Source of the DNA: Dwaynesavagella gallinarum
GTDB taxonomy: Bacteria > Bacillota > Clostridia > Clostridiales > Clostridiaceae
Reading direction: 5' to 3'
Length of the DNA stretch: 8,629 bases
Assembly (NCBI GenBank): GCA_019120235.1
Contig: DWVN01000035.1
Span: 1-8,629 of the forward strand
The notes under the pieces were generated by a model. It searched no databases and was not told the DNA's origin. It was given only the letters and a program-made list of their open reading frames with translations. The position numbers and the translations under genes were made by a program. Positions 6,347-8,629 of this stretch are shown here, piece by piece; the first letter of the stretch is position 1, and every line of letters starts with the position of its first letter.

Positions 6347-7456
6347 TTAAAATCCAAGTATCCCATTTATATCTACAATCTTATCATCATATTGAGGAAC
6401 ATGAGGATTTTCTTGACTCCATTTTACGTTATCTCCTCTAGTTACAGCTATTTCAAATCCTGCATTATTAATTCTTCTTTCTATACATTTCCTACATTCT
6501 GCCGCTTCATCACCCGTACAAATTTTCCCGTCATATAAAGCATATTTTTCTCTAACATTCGTTGGAGATAAATTCGGCATAACAACATTTCCTCCTGCTT
6601 TTATTCCTTTTTCTCGTCCAACTTTGTCAATACTTCCAAGTGCCGTTGTTGCAGGAAGTAAAACATTCGGTAAAAGAAGTCTAACTAAAGCAAGCATTGT
6701 TATGGTATCTTCAAGAGTTCCTGATGAGTATTCCCCTAAAGATGTTTCTTTTTGTGGAATAAATGGACCAATTCCACACATATGTGGTTCAATTTCTTTC
6801 ACAAATCTTAAATCTTTAACCAAATCTTCATTAGTTTGACGTGGAAGCCCAACCATAAAACCTGCTCCAAATTGATAACCTATTTCTTTTAAATTATACA
6901 AACACTTTATCCTATCTCCAAAAACTTCACCTGGATGAAGCCACTCATAAAGCTCTTTTGAAGCCGTTTCATGTCTCAATAAATATCTATCAGCACCTGC
7001 ATCAAACATTTTTTTATACGAATCATAGCTTCTTTCACCAAGAGATAAAGTTATTGCATTATTTGGAAACCTTTTCTTAATACCTTTAATTATTTCAATC
7101 ATTCTTTCATCGTTAAAATATGGATCTTCACCACCTTGAAGAACATAAGTTTTATATCCCAGTCTATCTCCAATTTCAGCGCATTCCATAATTTGTTCAT
7201 AGGTCAATCTATATCTGTCAGCTTTTCTATTTTTATTTTGAATTCCGCAATACTCACAATTTTTTTTACAATAATTAGTAAACTCAATAAGACCTCTCAT
7301 AAAAACCTTATTACCATAAGTTTTCATACGAGTTTTGTGAGATTTATCAACCAAATATTCTCTTGATTTATCGTCTATATTTTCCAAAATATATAAAAGC
7401 TTCTCATCATCCAAATCATTTTTCTCATAAAGTTCATCTATATATTTTTCTAACAC
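6347..7456 (-). CDS. hydE: [FeFe] hydrogenase maturase HydE (radical SAM)
   Basis: A 369-residue radical SAM protein needed to assemble the 2Fe subcluster. Current models have it act on the Fe(CO)2(CN)-cysteine product of HydG on the way to the dithiomethylamine-bridged di-iron unit. The radical SAM motif is Cys63-x3-Cys67-x2-Cys70 (CKKNCEYCGI), at the same numbering I recall for Thermotoga HydE. A second, non-essential cluster motif Cys313-x7-Cys321-x2-Cys324 is also present. The last 20 or so residues (VKWSQENP onwards) look like an extension relative to the roughly 350-residue family norm. It starts with GTG at 7456, supported by GAGGAGGT at 7463-7470 with a six-base spacer; the next ATG in frame is 43 codons inside. 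First gene of the hydEGF operon, isolated by a terminator from the VOC gene upstream. Confidence 0.95.
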   Translation of the reverse strand: MLEKYIDELYEKNDLDDEKLLYILENIDDKSREYLVDKSHKTRMKTYGNKVFMRGLIEFTNYCKKNCEYCGIQNKNRKADRYRLTYEQIMECAEIGDRLGYKTYVLQGGEDPYFNDERMIEIIKGIKKRFPNNAITLSLGERSYDSYKKMFDAGADRYLLRHETASKELYEWLHPGEVFGDRIKCLYNLKEIGYQFGAGFMVGLPRQTNEDLVKDLRFVKEIEPHMCGIGPFIPQKETSLGEYSSGTLEDTITMLALVRLLLPNVLLPATTALGSIDKVGREKGIKAGGNVVMPNLSPTNVREKYALYDGKICTGDEAAECRKCIERRINNAGFEIAVTRGDNVKWSQENPHVPQYDDKIVDINGILGF

Positions 7457-7462
7457 CTACTT

Positions 7463-7470
7463 ACCTCCTC
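7463..7470 (-). promoter_or_regulatory. ribosome binding site fixing the GTG start of hydE
   Basis: GAGGAGGT on the minus strand is a near-complete match to the anti-Shine-Dalgarno sequence, six bases before GTG at 7456. It is the strongest ribosome site among the three maturase genes and justifies the non-ATG start. Confidence 0.75.
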
Positions 7471-7485
7471 ACGAAAGATATTATT

Positions 7486-7514
7486 AGTTTAGTTCATGTA
7501 AAGAATTATGTCTA
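7486..7514 (-). promoter_or_regulatory. possible promoter of the hydEGF operon
   Basis: On the minus strand TAGACA (7514-7509) is followed after 17 bases by TAAACT (7491-7486), giving five and four matches to the consensus hexamers. Transcription would begin near 7479, about 23 bases before the GTG. Its place just downstream of the terminator at 7529-7560 supports a separate operon. The weak -10 leaves room for regulation. Confidence 0.4.
7488..7503 (-). promoter_or_regulatory. candidate hyd operator, copy 3 (hydE promoter)
   Basis: Reads CTTTACATGAACTAAA on the minus strand and matches copy 1 upstream of hydA at 13 of 16 positions, sharing the uninterrupted core ACATGAA. It covers the spacer and part of the -10 element of the proposed hydE promoter, where a bound repressor would block initiation. 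The match to copy 2 is only 10 of 16, so the motif remains tentative. Confidence 0.3.
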
Positions 7515-7528
7515 GTAATTTAAATTTT

Positions 7529-7560
7529 AAAAAAAAAAAGACTATCTTAAAAGATAGTCT
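7529..7560 (-). terminator. rho-independent terminator of the ychF-VOC transcript
   Basis: On the minus strand AGACTATCTT and AAGATAGTCT form a 10-bp stem with a minimal loop, followed by an uninterrupted run of eleven T residues (7539-7529). There is no T-run on the plus-strand side, so it works only in the minus direction. It begins two bases after the frame-restored stop of the VOC gene. Confidence 0.9.
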
Positions 7561-7561
7561 C

Positions 7562-7941
7562 TTACTTATCAGAATAAAGCAAATATGTATTTCCATCATT
7601 ATCAAAAAATTACATATTCTTCCATAAGGATAATTCATAACCTCCCCAACAACTATACCTATAGATTTCATATCACTATAACTTTTTTCAATATCTTTAG
7701 TATATAACATAACAGATGGATGACCAACATTAATAGAAGGATTTTGACTTTTCATAAGATTTTTATCATACAAAACAAATGTTGTACTATCATCATCTTT
7801 AGGAGAAACTTCCAACCACTTATGCTCTCCCATCATATTCTCTTCACGTTTAACTTCAAATCCCATTTTATCAACCCAAAATTTCTTTGCTTCCTCTTGA
7901 TTATTTACATATATTGTAATTTTAAATATTTTATTTATCAT
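7562..7941 (-). pseudogene. VOC-family (glyoxalase/bleomycin-resistance-like) protein gene with an apparent frameshift
   Basis: Small vicinal-oxygen-chelate fold protein of unknown substrate. The visible start MINKIFKITIYVNNQEEAKK and the GHPSVMLYTKDIEKSY segment are typical of the two beta-alpha-beta-beta-beta halves. After GRICNF the frame as sequenced enters a low-complexity, hydrophobic tail and runs through the downstream terminator to 7489 (150 residues). Adding one T to the T6 run at 7604-7609 restores FDNDGNTYLLYSDK and a TAA at 7562-7564, giving 126 residues, a normal family length, with the terminator directly after. So the gene is either truncated in its last strand or carries a homopolymer sequencing error. 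I start at ATG 7941, nine bases after GAAAG; ATG 7950 abuts that site. It follows ychF by 23 bases, probably in one transcript. Confidence 0.7.
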
Positions 7942-7964
7942 ACAAATCATCTTTCAAAATAAAT

Positions 7965-8629
7965 TTAAACATTAAATCTAAAATTGATAACATCTCCATC
8001 TTGGACAATGTAATCCTTACCTTCTAAACGATAATATCCTTTTTCCTTAGCAATAGCTTCACTTCCACATTCAACAAGTTTATCGAAAGAAATAATTTCA
8101 GCTCTTATAAAACCTCTTTCAATATCAGAATGTATTTTACCAGCAGCTTGAGGTGCCTTTGTACCACCAACAATAGTCCAAGCCCTAACCTCCTGAACAC
8201 CAGCAGTTAAATAACTAATAAGTCCTAACAACCTATAACTTGAAGTTATTAATTTATCAAGACCTGATTCATTCAAATTATATTCTTTCATCATCTCTTT
8301 TCTATCTTCTTCCTCAAGTATTGATAATTCCTCCTCAAACTTTGCACATAAAACAATAACTTCTGATTTCTCTTCCAAAGCAAAATCTTTAACTTTTTTT
8401 ACAAACCCATTTTCCTCACCTGAAATAAATTCATCTTCAGATATATTACAAACATATAAAGTCTTCTTATTAGTTATTAAGAAATATTTTTTAATTCTAT
8501 CATTTTCTTCCTTTGTTAACTCCATACTTCTAACCATTTTTCCATTTTCTAAATGTTTTTTTACTTTATCCAAAATCTCAAATTCTAATTTAGATTCTTT
8601 ATCACCAGAACGTGCTAATTTACCAACTT
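7965..8629 (-). CDS. ychF: redox-regulated ATPase YchF (OLA1 family), C-terminal part
   Basis: The last 221 codons of a gene whose 5' end lies beyond the window; the reading frame is open to the edge. The full family is about 365 residues, an Obg-related P-loop protein that prefers ATP to GTP and associates with ribosomes. The nucleotide-binding P-loop is outside the window. What is visible is the late G-domain and coiled-coil region (KLARSGDKES, EEELSILEEEDRKEMM) and the C-terminal TGS domain with the strongly conserved EVRAWTIVGGTKAPQAAG, IHSDIERGFIRAE and EGKDYIVQDGDVINFRFNV ending. It probably drives transcription of the VOC gene 23 bases downstream. As a core housekeeping gene it suggests that the hyd cluster sits in ordinary chromosomal context. 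Confidence 0.95.
   Translation of the reverse strand, partial: VGKLARSGDKESKLEFEILDKVKKHLENGKMVRSMELTKEENDRIKKYFLITNKKTLYVCNISEDEFISGEENGFVKKVKDFALEEKSEVIVLCAKFEEELSILEEEDRKEMMKEYNLNESGLDKLITSSYRLLGLISYLTAGVQEVRAWTIVGGTKAPQAAGKIHSDIERGFIRAEIISFDKLVECGSEAIAKEKGYYRLEGKDYIVQDGDVINFRFNV

Noticed and set aside
6325..6366. Upstream in-frame ATG for hydG at 6366
   Set aside because: No ribosome site precedes it, it overlaps hydE, and the real AAGGAG lies inside the extra segment. Kept only as an alternative.
7489..7611. Programmed ribosomal frameshift or a genuine long hydrophobic C-terminus in the VOC gene
   Set aside because: The T6 run lacks a recognisable stimulatory pairing arrangement, and the tail is encoded through a terminator and poly-A/T stretch, so a simple one-base loss or sequencing error is simpler.
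1..8629. tRNA, rRNA, CRISPR array, insertion sequence or transposase
   Set aside because: No tRNA-like cloverleaf, direct-repeat array or transposase motif was seen on either strand.

Overview
The window is AT-rich (about 30% GC by eye), with tight gene packing, strong AGGAGG-type ribosome binding sites and AGA/ATA/TTA-rich codon use. With a monomeric clostridial-type [FeFe] hydrogenase and a phosphotransferase sugar transporter, this points to a fermentative, anaerobic low-GC Firmicute (Clostridia/Tissierellia-like). The genus cannot be fixed from the sequence alone.

Layout. Bases 1-83 hold a promoter and a palindromic site in front of a plus-strand glucose/maltose-family PTS IICB gene (84-1706), closed by a strong terminator (1707-1739). 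A 264-base gap follows. It contains a large imperfect inverted repeat (arms 1757-1789 and 1859-1891) and a probable promoter (1917-1948) for the plus-strand [FeFe] hydrogenase hydA (2004-3740). From the other side, on the minus strand, come the end of ychF (7965-8629, cut by the window edge), a glyoxalase-like VOC gene with an apparent one-base frameshift (about 7562-7941), a terminator (7529-7560), and then a compact three-gene operon hydE-hydG-hydF (7456 down to 3750). hydA and hydF converge on one hairpin (3741-3761), which also contains the hydF stop codon.

How the genes work together. HydE, HydG and HydF are the complete dedicated maturation set for the H-cluster of HydA. HydG supplies CO, CN- and iron from tyrosine, HydE acts on the iron synthon/bridging-ligand pathway, and HydF is the GTPase scaffold that assembles and delivers the 2Fe subcluster. 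HydA then disposes of fermentation electrons, arriving on ferredoxin, as H2. The adjacent PTS gene would feed glycolysis, but nothing shows co-regulation with hydA. All cluster-ligating cysteines expected in the four Hyd proteins are present, so the system looks functional.

No wholly new system was found. The points most worth checking are the inverted repeat upstream of hydA, a 16-base motif shared by that repeat and the hydE promoter region (a possible common operator for enzyme and maturases), the frameshifted VOC gene, and the hairpin that doubles as the hydF 3' end.
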